From assembly GCF_048269545.1 (NCBI RefSeq), contig NZ_JBLXIJ010000001.1:310001-374000 (forward strand): a stretch of 64,000 bases of DNA. Direction: 5' to 3'. Under the pieces are notes generated by a model, which saw nothing but the letters and a program-made list of their open reading frames with translations, was not told where the DNA came from and ran no database searches. The position numbers and the translations under genes are program-made. This DNA is from Halpernia sp048269545 (GTDB lineage Bacteria; Bacteroidota; Bacteroidia; Flavobacteriales; Weeksellaceae). Every line of letters starts with the position of its first letter. The first letter of the stretch is position 1. Shown here piece after piece: positions 36,556 through 45,341 of the stretch.

Positions 36556-38088
36556 TTAAGCATTCCAAAATTCTCTGTCTAAACTTCGGTATTGAATTGC
36601 TTCGCCGATATGAGAAGAATTTATTTTTTCACTTTGTTCTAAATCTGCAATGGTTCTAGAAACTTTCAAAATTCTATCATAAGCTCTTGCAGAAAGCCCC
36701 AATTTTTCCATCGCTACTTTAATTAAATTTTGAGATACTTCATCCAACTCGCAATATTTCTCTATTTCTTTCGGTCCCATTTGTGCGTTATAGTTGATTT
36801 CTAAATCCTTATATCTCTCAGTTTGAGCTTCGCGCGCAATTAAAACACGGTCCCGAATTTGCAAACTATTTTCTCCTTTTCTTTTGTCCGTTAATTGATC
36901 AAATTCTACTTTTTGCACTTCAATATGAATGTCGATTCTGTCCAAAAGTGGACCCGAAAGCTTATTCATATAACGCTGCATTTCCATAACTGAAGAAGTA
37001 TTATTGGGATCATCCGGAAAATATCCGCTTGGACTTGGATTCATAGAAGCAACCAACATGAAACTTGCAGGATAATTTACTGAAAATCTCGCACGAGAAA
37101 TTGTTACTTCTCTATCTTCCAAAGGTTGTCTCATTACTTCTAAAACGGTTCTTTTAAATTCTGGCATTTCATCTAAAAACAAAACACCATTATGCGCCAA
37201 AGAAATTTCTCCAGGTTGCGGATAACTTCCGCCACCAACTAATGCAACATCCGAAATTGTATGATGCGGCGCCCGAAAAGGGCGAACTGTTAATAAACTT
37301 GTGTTCGTTCCCATTTTTCCTGCAACGGAATGAATTTTTGTAGTTTCTAAAGCTTCTTTCAATGTTAATGGAGGCAAAATACTTGGAAGTCTTTTTGCGA
37401 GCATTGTTTTTCCACTTCCAGGCGGTCCAATTATAATAATATTGTGTCCTCCTGCAGCTGCAACTTCCATCGCGCGTTTTGCATTTTCTTGTCCTTTTAC
37501 TTCAGAAAAATCAAAAGGGAAAAAATTTATTTTATCTTGAAATTCTTTTCGTGTATCAATTACGGTTCTTTCAATTGGAGTACCTTCATTAAAAAAATCA
37601 ATAACTTCTTTAATATTATCGACGCCGTAAACTTCTAAACTGTTTACAATCGCGGCTTCTTTGGTGTTTTGTTTTGGTAAAATTATACCTTTGAAACCTT
37701 TTTCTCTTGCTTTTATGGCAATTGGTAAAATCCCTTTTAATGGTTGCAAACCGCCGTCTAAAGAGAGTTCCCCCATAATAATATAATCACCTAGATTTTC
37801 TGCTTTTATTTGGTCAGATGCTGCAAGAATTCCAATAGCAATACTTAAATCATAAGCAGAACCTTCTTTTCGCAAATCTGCGGGCGCCATATTTATGGTG
37901 ATTTTTTTTCCTGGAAGTTTATATCCTACATTTTTTAATGCTGCAGAAATTCTAAAACTACTTTCTTTTATTGCATTATCTGGTAATCCAACCAAATGAT
38001 AACCAACTCCTTGATCAACATTTACTTCAATAGTAATAGTTTGTGCAGAAACGCCGTGGATTGCACTACCGAATATTTTTACCAGCAT
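36556..38088 (-). CDS. comM: ComM/YifB family AAA+ ATPase (Mg-chelatase-like)
   Basis: A 510-residue ATPase. The N-terminal lon-protease-like domain begins with LVKIFGSAIHGV, and Walker A is IIGPPGSGKTMLAKRLPSI near residue 219. The Mg-chelatase motifs RPFRAPHHTISD and NGVLFLDEMPEF follow, with a C-terminal helical domain ending in IAEAIQYRSLDRE-type sequence. ComM is a helicase that drives branch migration during natural transformation. It is followed at eight bases by alkB on the same strand. Confidence 0.95.
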   Translation of the reverse strand: MLVKIFGSAIHGVSAQTITIEVNVDQGVGYHLVGLPDNAIKESSFRISAALKNVGYKLPGKKITINMAPADLRKEGSAYDLSIAIGILAASDQIKAENLGDYIIMGELSLDGGLQPLKGILPIAIKAREKGFKGIILPKQNTKEAAIVNSLEVYGVDNIKEVIDFFNEGTPIERTVIDTRKEFQDKINFFPFDFSEVKGQENAKRAMEVAAAGGHNIIIIGPPGSGKTMLAKRLPSILPPLTLKEALETTKIHSVAGKMGTNTSLLTVRPFRAPHHTISDVALVGGGSYPQPGEISLAHNGVLFLDEMPEFKRTVLEVMRQPLEDREVTISRARFSVNYPASFMLVASMNPSPSGYFPDDPNNTSSVMEMQRYMNKLSGPLLDRIDIHIEVQKVEFDQLTDKRKGENSLQIRDRVLIAREAQTERYKDLEINYNAQMGPKEIEKYCELDEVSQNLIKVAMEKLGLSARAYDRILKVSRTIADLEQSEKINSSHIGEAIQYRSLDREFWNA

Positions 38089-38167
38089 TTTTAATAATTA
38101 TTTATTAAAATTAAGTAAAATTATTGGTATACAAGATAAAAGAGAAATTCTGTAGAAATAAATTTAT

Positions 38168-39247
38168 TTACATAAATTTTTCTCCTTTCTTAAAATTTTT
38201 CAACTCTAAAACGTAATCTTTAATAAGTTGGTCGTTCTCTTTTGGACAAATTAAAAGTGCTTTTTCTGTGTCTATTACGATATAATTTTCAAGTCCGTCA
38301 ATAATGGCCGCTTTATTATTTTTTAATTTAATAATAGTTCCTTTTGAATTATAGGTTAAAATATGTTTAGATTTAAAGGCATTTTGGTTTTCATCTTTAG
38401 TAGCATTTTCATAAACTGACGTCCAAGTTCCTAAATCGCTCCAACCTAAATCTGCAGGAATTACATAGACATTTTTCGCTTTTTCTAAAATTCCATTATC
38501 AATAGAAATTTTATTTACTTTTGGATAAATTCTTTCAATACAAGCATTTTCTCCCTCACTATTATATTCACATTCAGAGAATTGTTGTGTCATTTCGGGC
38601 ATTAAATTTTCGAAAGCCTTTTTAATGCTTTTTACATTCCAAATAAAAATCCCTGCATTCCAGAGGAAATCTCCAGATTCTAAAAATGTTTTTGCTATTT
38701 CTAAATCTGGCTTTTCTGTAAAGGTTTTAACTTTAAAAACAGATTCATTTTTTTTATCCATAAACTGAATGTAACCATAACCTGTATCTGGACGAGTAGG
38801 TTTAATTCCTAATGTAATCAAATAATCATTATTTTCAGTTATTTCAAATGCTTTTTCTACTTTATTTATGAAAACTTCTTCTTTTAAAATTAAATGATCC
38901 GCAGGTAAAATAATAATATTTGCTCTTGGATTTTTTTGCTCTATTTTATTAAGCATATAAAGATTACAAGCAGCAGTATTTTTCATAACCGGCTCTCCCA
39001 CAATATTTTCCAAAGGAATTTCGGGCAATTGATGGTGTGAAATTTCAATATATTCTTTATTGGTAATTACAAAAATATTTTCTGCAGGAATCAGTTTATT
39101 AATTCTATCAAAAGTTTGCTGAATCATTGTTCTGCCCGTTCCTAAAATATCTTGAAATTGTTTCGGGTTTTTTTGCGTACTCATGGGCCAAAAACGGCTT
39201 CCAATTCCACCCGCCATTATGACGCAGTATTGATTATTAATTTCCAT
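38168..39247 (-). CDS. manC: Mannose-1-phosphate guanylyltransferase
   Basis: Makes GDP-mannose from mannose-1-phosphate and GTP for surface glycans. The 359-residue protein opens with YCVIMAGGIGSRFWPMSTQKNPKQFQ-type sequence, giving the pyrophosphorylase motif GGxGxRxWP, and then has PADHLI, FTEKPD (near 185) and FLWNAGIFIW. The ATG at 39247 is used because the longer frame begins with TTG and overlaps the SprT-like gene further. The C-terminal isomerase domain of bifunctional ManC is absent, so only the transferase is encoded. Confidence 0.92.
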   Translation of the reverse strand: MEINNQYCVIMAGGIGSRFWPMSTQKNPKQFQDILGTGRTMIQQTFDRINKLIPAENIFVITNKEYIEISHHQLPEIPLENIVGEPVMKNTAACNLYMLNKIEQKNPRANIIILPADHLILKEEVFINKVEKAFEITENNDYLITLGIKPTRPDTGYGYIQFMDKKNESVFKVKTFTEKPDLEIAKTFLESGDFLWNAGIFIWNVKSIKKAFENLMPEMTQQFSECEYNSEGENACIERIYPKVNKISIDNGILEKAKNVYVIPADLGWSDLGTWTSVYENATKDENQNAFKSKHILTYNSKGTIIKLKNNKAAIIDGLENYIVIDTEKALLICPKENDQLIKDYVLELKNFKKGEKFM

Positions 39248-39839
39248 TATTATTTTCAATTTTTTCTACTTTGGCAAGTGCTTTAAAAATGTATTTTTTG
39301 CCACTATTTAGATTCTCGCAAAGATAATTCTTTTTAAGTTTCTGCCGAATTTTATAAATTTGTTTACGGTATAAAAATGAATCTTCCATTTCAAGTCCTT
39401 CTATAAACATTTCATTTTCAGACAAATCATCTTTGTGAAAAAATTTTACAATGGGTCCACTTGCCATAAAATTGGCCTTTGGTGATTTCGAAAATTGTAA
39501 AATGTGTGGTTTTATTTCTGCAGAATAAACACTTAAACTTTCAAGCAACATTTCACGGAAAGTAAGTTTCCATTCTTTACCGTGTGGAGAAATTTTTCTG
39601 TATTTCTCAAATGCAATAAGATGCGCCAATTCGTGTGTCAAAACAAAAAAAAATAGTTCGGGTTGTAAATTGTGATTTACGGAAATTTTATGAGAACCGT
39701 CTTTTAATTTTTGATAGTCTCCAAGTTTTGTATTACGATTTCGAGAAATATGAATGTGAATTTGATGATTTGCAAACCAAATTTTCAAAAAAGGAAACGC
39801 CGTTTCGGGCAAATATTTTTGCAGAATTTGAATCGACAT
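39237..39839 (-). CDS. SprT-like zinc metalloprotease domain protein
   Basis: A 200-residue protein with the SprT/zincin active site THELAHLIAFEKY (His69, Glu70, His73), preceded by strands IHIHISRNRNTKLGDY. The C-terminal segment YKIRQKLKKNYLCENLNSGKK looks like the zinc-ribbon position but only one Cys is visible. SprT-like domains are related to SPRTN, which degrades DNA-protein crosslinks, but a bacterial role is not established. It overlaps the manC-type gene by about ten bases. Confidence 0.83.
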   Translation of the reverse strand: MSIQILQKYLPETAFPFLKIWFANHQIHIHISRNRNTKLGDYQKLKDGSHKISVNHNLQPELFFFVLTHELAHLIAFEKYRKISPHGKEWKLTFREMLLESLSVYSAEIKPHILQFSKSPKANFMASGPIVKFFHKDDLSENEMFIEGLEMEDSFLYRKQIYKIRQKLKKNYLCENLNSGKKYIFKALAKVEKIENNNGN

Positions 39840-41189
39840 TTATAAGCTTAAAGGAATTCCAGCGTAGAAATTAAGAAGTTTTAAACTAAATAGATAATTA
39901 TATTTTGCTTGAGCTACAGAACCTTGCGCATTAGCAAAATTATTTCTCGCATTGCTTAAATCATAAATAGTTGTTTTCCCAGCTTCATAACTTTTTTCCG
40001 CGAAATCTAAGGCCAGTTTGCTGCTTTTTTCAGTTGCTTGTGCTGCAAGATAACTTTCATAATTACTTTCTGCATCAAACTGAGCTTTCTGAACATTTTC
40101 TTTAATGGTCTGTTTTTGCTGTTCCAAATTATTTTTTGCAATGTCTTCATTAATTTTCGATTGCTCTACTTGAAGTTTTGTAATGCCTTTATTAAAAATA
40201 GGAATATTTGCAGACAAGCCTAATTGTTGTCCGAAATTATTAGAATATTGGTTGAAAAGATTCTTCTCTCTGATTGGATTTCCTGCTAAATCTACACCCA
40301 CTGTATTAGTTGTTAAGGAATTATAGTAAAAACTTCCAATTCCTGCAGTCGCTGAAATTGTTGGCCAAAAAGCTGTTTTTACAACTTCGGTTTCTGCCTT
40401 TGCCGAAAAGATTCTGTTTTCAGCAGCTTTAATTTCTGGTTGATCTGTAGTGGCTTTTTCTACAATATTTTCTGCTGAATAAAGTGGCGCATCTAACTGA
40501 CCATCAATTGGGACACTTACAATATCAAAATTTTTATAATCTGATAATTGTAATAATTGTGCTAAAGAAAATAGACTTCTTTTAGTATTAATTTCTGCGG
40601 TATTCACATTTTGTTTTTCTCTTGCAAGAGACGCATCTGCTTCTGCTAAAATCGTTTGTGGAGTTGTTCCAACGTCAGTGGTAATTTTTGCACGGTCATA
40701 AACTTTTTGTGCGTTTTCTAAACTGCTTTTTGCAATTTTTGTAATTTCTTTATTCAATAAAACGGTTAAATATTGCTGTGCTATTTGTAAAGAAATATTA
40801 TTTTTTGTGGCTTCTGTATCAAATTGACTTGCTTCTACATCAAATTGAGACTTTCTGATTTGTTTTTCTAATCTTCCGTTATTAAAAAGTAAAATATTAG
40901 CACCAACATTTAGGTTGTTATTAAAATTATCATTTCTTCGAATATTTCCAAAAACATCTTGGTTTTGACCGAAACTCGCATTATTGCTTATTGTTCCTGA
41001 AACCGATGGTAAATATTGGCGTTTTGCCATATTTAAATTTAAATCCTGATTTTTTTTAGAATAATCACTTTGTTTTACTTGCAAATTATTTTGCAGAGCA
41101 TAATTCACGCACTCTTGTAAAGTCCATTGCTTCTGAGCAAACGCAAAAGTGGAAGAAAATAAAAGAGAAACTAAAATGAATTTTTTCAT
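39840..41189 (-). CDS. tolC: TolC family outer-membrane efflux protein
   Basis: A 449-residue outer-membrane channel with an 18-residue signal peptide (ending FAFA) and the two repeated TolC halves. QWTLQECVNYALQNNLQVKQSD marks the first, and ARNNFANAQGSVAQAKYNYLFSLKLLNFYAG closes the second. It is the outer component of RND or ABC export systems. Directly upstream on the same strand is a remnant of an ABC-exporter ATPase, so it may be the survivor of a type I export operon. The stop is one base from the SprT-like gene start. Confidence 0.92.
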   Translation of the reverse strand: MKKFILVSLLFSSTFAFAQKQWTLQECVNYALQNNLQVKQSDYSKKNQDLNLNMAKRQYLPSVSGTISNNASFGQNQDVFGNIRRNDNFNNNLNVGANILLFNNGRLEKQIRKSQFDVEASQFDTEATKNNISLQIAQQYLTVLLNKEITKIAKSSLENAQKVYDRAKITTDVGTTPQTILAEADASLAREKQNVNTAEINTKRSLFSLAQLLQLSDYKNFDIVSVPIDGQLDAPLYSAENIVEKATTDQPEIKAAENRIFSAKAETEVVKTAFWPTISATAGIGSFYYNSLTTNTVGVDLAGNPIREKNLFNQYSNNFGQQLGLSANIPIFNKGITKLQVEQSKINEDIAKNNLEQQKQTIKENVQKAQFDAESNYESYLAAQATEKSSKLALDFAEKSYEAGKTTIYDLSNARNNFANAQGSVAQAKYNYLFSLKLLNFYAGIPLSL

Positions 41190-41229
41190 AGAATGTTTTA
41201 GAGAATTGGTTGCTTTTTTTAGAGAAATG

Positions 41230-41400
41230 TTACAAAGAGTCTAAAGAAAGACTTTGTTTTTGCCACCTACTTTTATACAAAGTTTCACCATCTAATGAAG
41301 TAGTGGCTACATCTAAAATGAGAATTTCTGGATTTTTGTATAAAGCTCTTGCAATTGCAATTCTTTGTCTTTGTCCGCCTGTAAGTATTGTATATATGCA
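41230..41400 (-). pseudogene. Remnant of an ABC-exporter ATPase
   Basis: An open stretch on the minus strand reads LTGGQRQRIAIARALYKNPE, then ILILDVATTSLDGET. This is the ABC signature motif, Walker B region and D-loop of an exporter ATPase. The normal catalytic Glu after Walker B (LDEATS in the family) is replaced by Val. Sequence on either side is unrelated: there is no Walker A or H-loop, and a stop follows at 41230-41232. About 30 codons are recognisable. It lies 40 bases upstream of tolC on the same strand, so an ABC/TolC export operon was probably present before. The plus-strand open frame over it is its antisense. Confidence 0.8.
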
Positions 41401-41509
41401 ATCTACAAAATAATTTAATATTTAAAAGAGAATTAGAATTAGCACTTTTTTAATAATAAAATTTTATTTTCGTTCGGTTATTAAGCGACTCAATATTCGG
41501 TATTTACCA

Positions 41510-41545
41510 AAAAATTCCCTTTCATAAACTTATGTTGGGAATTTT
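41510..41545 (-). terminator. Terminator of the small membrane-protein operon
   Basis: A long hairpin: outer stem AAAATTCCC / GGGAATTTT (41511-41519, 41537-41545) with an inner CATAA/TTATG stem. The minus-strand transcript ends in UUUUUU. It lies 31 bases past the small membrane-protein stop. Confidence 0.75.
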
Positions 41546-41576
41546 ATTTCAAATTCAAAGTGAAAAAATGGTGTTC

Positions 41577-41840
41577 TTAAATTTTCAAACTTAGAAAATA
41601 AAACTGCATAATTAATATAAAAATTAAAAAAACACTAATGAAAATCGTATAGAAGTTATAAATTCTTTTTTTAATGATGTTTTCTGCAATATATATTACG
41701 AAAATTATAACAAATAATGGAATGAAATATTTAGGATTTTCAAATATAAATTTGTTGAAGCCTATAATTAAACCTGAAAGAATAATTAGAAATATTTGAT
41801 TGTTGTGTGTTTTTGTTGTCATCTGATTTAATTGTGACAT
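41577..41840 (-). CDS. Small three-helix membrane protein, function unknown
   Basis: An 87-residue protein with three hydrophobic segments (about residues 16-31, 37-57 and 64-84) and short basic loops. I do not recognise a family. It overlaps the preceding lipoprotein gene by 13 bases if the ATG at 41840 is used, or follows it by five bases from the ATG at 41822. A terminator follows. Its size, topology and tight pairing with a Cys/Gly/Ala-rich secreted protein are what one would expect of an immunity protein, which is inference only. Confidence 0.55.
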   Translation of the reverse strand: MSQLNQMTTKTHNNQIFLIILSGLIIGFNKFIFENPKYFIPLFVIIFVIYIAENIIKKRIYNFYTIFISVFLIFILIMQFYFLSLKI

Positions 41841-42481
41841 TGTTGATAATTACCATTACATACTGCAATATTTCCTTCATATGCAATTTGAGAACCAGCG
41901 GCACAAGCCCCTGCTAAAGCTCCTCCTAATGGAGCTGCAATTCCAAATGATAATCCAGCAATTCCAACTCCGCCCGCAATACAAGCGGCGGTTGTTGCGA
42001 TGTGAACTCCTAATGCAGATCTTCTACAGCCTGAATATATTGTTTCGCAAGGTCCTGCTTTACTACTTGTCATTTTACTTTTATTTAATGCTCCAATTAT
42101 TAAATCTGTTTTCTGTGGTTCGGTAAACTTTGTGAAATCATAAGTAAGAGCAAGTTTATTATTTATTGCTATTATATCATTTTCATATTGTATAAAACTT
42201 AATTCATTTTTAAAACCTAAAAAATGATAAAATTTTAATTTTTCTGCTTCGTCTAACTTATTTTTTTTATGCAAAATTCTTAGTTCTGTTAGGTTGGTCG
42301 TTTTATTTGCTTGATTTTCAATTAACAATACTAGGTTTTGAAAATCTGAATTTTCTGATAGACTTTCTGAGGTTGGTGTAATCTTATTTAGAACTGTTTC
42401 ATTCTCAGATCTGTTACAAGAGTAAGTTGTTAAAATTATTAATAAAGTTACTACACTTAAATATTGATAGATTTTTTTCAT
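41828..42481 (-). CDS. Lipoprotein with Cys/Gly/Ala-rich bacteriocin-like C-terminus
   Basis: A 217-residue lipoprotein from the ATG at 42481: signal peptide with lipobox around TTYSC (Cys22), a charged helical middle of about 125 residues, and a C-terminal 70 residues that look different. This part has six cysteines and a hydrophobic Gly/Ala core (ACIAGGVGIAGLSFGIAA, GGALAGACAAG). The layout recalls halocin C8-like or other hydrophobic class II bacteriocin precursors, where a propeptide carries a Cys-rich mature peptide. No alignment was possible. The start at 42481 places the signal peptide at the N-terminus, unlike the longer frame to 42535. Confidence 0.6.
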   Translation of the reverse strand: MKKIYQYLSVVTLLIILTTYSCNRSENETVLNKITPTSESLSENSDFQNLVLLIENQANKTTNLTELRILHKKNKLDEAEKLKFYHFLGFKNELSFIQYENDIIAINNKLALTYDFTKFTEPQKTDLIIGALNKSKMTSSKAGPCETIYSGCRRSALGVHIATTAACIAGGVGIAGLSFGIAAPLGGALAGACAAGSQIAYEGNIAVCNGNYQQCHN

Positions 42482-42628
42482 TTTTTCATTTTTTAAAGTT
42501 AATATTAATTTTTTATAAAAAACAATTGTACACATGTTTTTTCATTTCGCTAAGTTGGAAAGAAAATTTATTTTAAGCTATTCGTTTTATGAATAATTTA
42601 TTATATCTGCGACTAATAGATTCAAATT

Positions 42629-42985
42629 ATGAATAACATTTTAGGTAAAAACATAAGAAAACACCGAGAGCTAAAAGGTTTCAGCCAAGAATATATGGCG
42701 CATCAATTAGATTTAAACCAAGCTTCATATGCAAAAATAGAAAATAATACTACAAAAATGACAATAGACCGGTTGTTTTCCATTTCTAAATTATTAGAAA
42801 TAGATGTGGCAGAACTTTTAGAATTAAGCAAACAGAACGTATATAACGTATATGATAATCAAAATGCAATTGGCCATCAACAGGTAGAAAACCTGCACCA
42901 AGAAAATAAAGAAGTTTACCAGGAATTAATAAAAGCTAAAGATGAGCAAATCACTTTACTAAAAGAGATGTTGCAAAAAAAATAA
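42629..42985 (+). CDS. XRE family transcriptional regulator
   Basis: A 118-residue DNA-binding protein. The HTH_3 domain covers residues 6-62 (IRKHRELKGFSQEYMAHQLDLNQASYAKIENN), and the C-terminal part ENLHQENKEVYQELIKAKDEQI is a probable coiled coil for dimerisation. It is divergent from the lipoprotein gene with a 147-base shared region, so it may regulate that gene. That link is inferred from position only. Convergent MutS-like gene ends five bases after it. Confidence 0.85.
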   Translation: MNNILGKNIRKHRELKGFSQEYMAHQLDLNQASYAKIENNTTKMTIDRLFSISKLLEIDVAELLELSKQNVYNVYDNQNAIGHQQVENLHQENKEVYQELIKAKDEQITLLKEMLQKK

Positions 42986-42989
42986 AGAT

Positions 42990-44777
42990 TCAATCAATAA
43001 TTCCAAACTTCTTCATCAGATAAATGGCATTCATACTTTTGGTAACGCCCTTTTGAAGTTTATAATCTGTTTCTAGTTCTCCATTATAGTTTTGAAGTTC
43101 AAAGCAATAATTTTTTATTTTAGTTGGAGATTTTTCTTCAATTTTCGTTAAATCCAAATCATGCGTGGCGATTAAACAAGAAAAGAGTGTGTTGTTTTTC
43201 ATCAATTTTTCAAGAAATAATTCTGATCCGGTTAATTTATCTTGAGAATTTGTGCCTTTTAAAATTTCATCTAAAATGATAAATTGAGGTGTTCCTTTTT
43301 CTAAATTTTCTACTAAAACTCTCAAACGTAGTATTTCTGCATTAAAATATGAAGTTCCATCGTTTAAAGAATCGCTGGTTCGCATTGAAGTAAATAAATT
43401 CATTGGAACAAAAGAAAAATCTTTTGCTGCAACTACACAGCCGTTCATTGCGAGAACCAAATTAATTCCCACAGTTCGCAAAAAAGTACTTTTCCCCGTC
43501 ATATTTGCGCCGGTAATTATGGAGATTTCTGTAGTTTCTGTAATTTCAAAATTATTCGAAACCACATTTTCTTGTCGTAAAAGCGGGTGAATTATTTTAT
43601 CGGCTTTAAATTTTTCTCCCGATTCTGAAATTTTTGGGAAAATATATTTTGGATTTCTAAATCTAAAAATTCCGAGCGAAATTAAAGCTTCAAATTCTGC
43701 AAATGCTTCAAACCATTGCGGTAGATCTTGTTCAATATTTTTAATTTGATTTTCAATTTTCATTGCAAAATTAAGTTTCCACAGGAAAAAATTATTTAAA
43801 ATTACACCGATATTGCTATTTCCGTTTTCATAATTTCTTAAAAGACGAGCCAATTTTTCTATTTCTTTTCTAGAAGATTTACTTTTGCCCGAAATAAATT
43901 TACTTTGAAGTTGAACATTAAGTTTTTGTTCGAAATTCTCTTTTTCGATGTGTAAAAAAACCGCTAAAAATTGTTCATATTGTTCAGAATTGAAGGCTAA
44001 AGTCTCAGAAATACTATTGGTTTTTTTAGCATATATTAGTAAAATAATGCGAGAAATAATTAAAATCCCACCAAAAATAATAGTTAAATATAAACTCGAA
44101 ATCGAAATGAATATTAAAGAAACTAAAGTTACCAAGGTTAAAAGCGGAACTAAATAAACCGCAACTTTAGCAGGAAGTGCATTTTCAAAAACCATATTTG
44201 TGGTTTTTGGATGTCTTATTTTTCCTTCAATATTGAGCGATTTTGCTAAAGCTAAAAAATGAATATTCCATTCTGTTTTTTTGGAAAGTTCATCAATTGA
44301 TTTCTGTTTTGTAATTATTTTTTCCTTTTCTAAACTTAAATTTAAAAGAAAATTTTTGAGTTTATTTTTGCCTAAAACGGTTTCACAATAATTCAAATTT
44401 GAGAAAAGCGAATTTTTTCCTAAAATATCTAAATCTTTTGCAAAAGGATGATTATCAATATTTTCTTCAAAATCAAGACCAGTTTCTAATTCAGTTTTTT
44501 TATTTATTTGAGCTCCAATATGCAGATAATTTTTAAAAAAATTAATTTTTTGTTTTAGATTAATCAAAAAAACACCAAGCACAAAAAATAGAAAAATGAA
44601 GAAAATCCCTAGATAAAGATGAATTTCTAAACCGCTTTCAAAAATGAAGAATTTTAGTAAGAAATAAGAAATTGCCAAAAAAATTACTACGCGAAACCAT
44701 CCTAAAAGTGTGTGCTTTTTCTTTAATTCTTTTAAATTAATTTCTTTTTCAGATAGCAATAAATTTAGTTCTTCCAT
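42990..44777 (-). CDS. Membrane-anchored MutS-like ATPase
   Basis: A 595-residue protein that ends in a MutS domain V ATPase: Walker A GANMTGKSTFL at about 422-432, Walker B FIILDEILKGTNSQ and the switch region ATHDLDL. The mismatch-recognition domain I is absent. Instead there are about four hydrophobic segments (near residues 26-70 in pairs, and 205-250), so the ATPase is held at the inner membrane with the core clamp-like helices between. This type occurs in Bacteroidota and its function is not established. A 128-residue gene lies seven bases upstream on the same strand. Confidence 0.85.
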   Translation of the reverse strand: MEELNLLLSEKEINLKELKKKHTLLGWFRVVIFLAISYFLLKFFIFESGLEIHLYLGIFFIFLFFVLGVFLINLKQKINFFKNYLHIGAQINKKTELETGLDFEENIDNHPFAKDLDILGKNSLFSNLNYCETVLGKNKLKNFLLNLSLEKEKIITKQKSIDELSKKTEWNIHFLALAKSLNIEGKIRHPKTTNMVFENALPAKVAVYLVPLLTLVTLVSLIFISISSLYLTIIFGGILIISRIILLIYAKKTNSISETLAFNSEQYEQFLAVFLHIEKENFEQKLNVQLQSKFISGKSKSSRKEIEKLARLLRNYENGNSNIGVILNNFFLWKLNFAMKIENQIKNIEQDLPQWFEAFAEFEALISLGIFRFRNPKYIFPKISESGEKFKADKIIHPLLRQENVVSNNFEITETTEISIITGANMTGKSTFLRTVGINLVLAMNGCVVAAKDFSFVPMNLFTSMRTSDSLNDGTSYFNAEILRLRVLVENLEKGTPQFIILDEILKGTNSQDKLTGSELFLEKLMKNNTLFSCLIATHDLDLTKIEEKSPTKIKNYCFELQNYNGELETDYKLQKGVTKSMNAIYLMKKFGIID

Positions 44778-44783
44778 TAAATT

Positions 44784-45170
44784 TTATACTTTTTTGAGTT
44801 CACCAATTCTACTCATAATTGGCATGGAGAAAATGCCGCTTTTTTGAAGATAAATTTCATAGAATTTAAGTGCTTTTTCAGTAAAATTGGGATTTGGATT
44901 TTCTTTATTTTTGAAATAGAATAAATGTCCTGCTAATTCAAAAAATGGGATTTGATGTCCGCTGTCTTTTGCTTCGATTAATTTAATAATTTCATCGGTA
45001 GACTTTGCAGCCAAGGTTTCAAAATCCATTTTAAAAGTGTCATTCATATTGGTATCGAAAACCCTTTGTTGTTCTGTAAGTTCGCCTTCATTTTTGCCTA
45101 ATAAAAGTTTAGAAAGAAATTCTGAAAATTGTTTTACAATTCTAATAATGTAATCTTTATCTTGTATCAT
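44784..45170 (-). CDS. Conserved small protein, possibly DUF6483-like
   Basis: A 128-residue soluble helical protein starting MIQDKDYIIRIVKQFSEFLSK, with no membrane segment or signal. The N-terminal pattern resembles DUF6483-like proteins, but I am not sure. It is seven bases ahead of the membrane MutS-like gene and presumably cotranscribed with it, so the two may act together. Function unknown. Confidence 0.55.
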   Translation of the reverse strand: MIQDKDYIIRIVKQFSEFLSKLLLGKNEGELTEQQRVFDTNMNDTFKMDFETLAAKSTDEIIKLIEAKDSGHQIPFFELAGHLFYFKNKENPNPNFTEKALKFYEIYLQKSGIFSMPIMSRIGELKKV

Positions 45171-45341
45171 TTTTAATATTTAGCACAAAGGTAGAAATTT
45201 GAATAGGAATTAAATAGAATAAATCTTTTGAAATTTTACAAATAAGAAGCTAGATCTCCCAAAAGCTGAAAATTTATTTTACTTGAAAACCGCCAATTTA
45301 ACTTATTTAGCAAAGGCTTTTACAATTTTACGAAACAATTT

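Larger units (their letters stand above)
41190..41576. other. 387-base gap holding an ABC-exporter remnant and a terminator
   Basis: No intact gene. The minus strand carries decayed ABC ATPase coding sequence at about 41230-41400, and a long hairpin at 41510-41545 ends the small membrane-protein operon. Between them is AT-rich sequence with no feature I can support. Confidence 0.6.

Noticed and set aside
41210..41413. A 67-codon plus-strand gene upstream of tolC
   Set aside because: It is exactly antisense to the recognisable ABC ATPase remnant and has no start signal or family pattern.
42481..42535. An upstream start for the Cys-rich lipoprotein
   Set aside because: It would bury the signal peptide 18 residues inside the protein; the ATG at 42481 puts the lipobox at the correct place.
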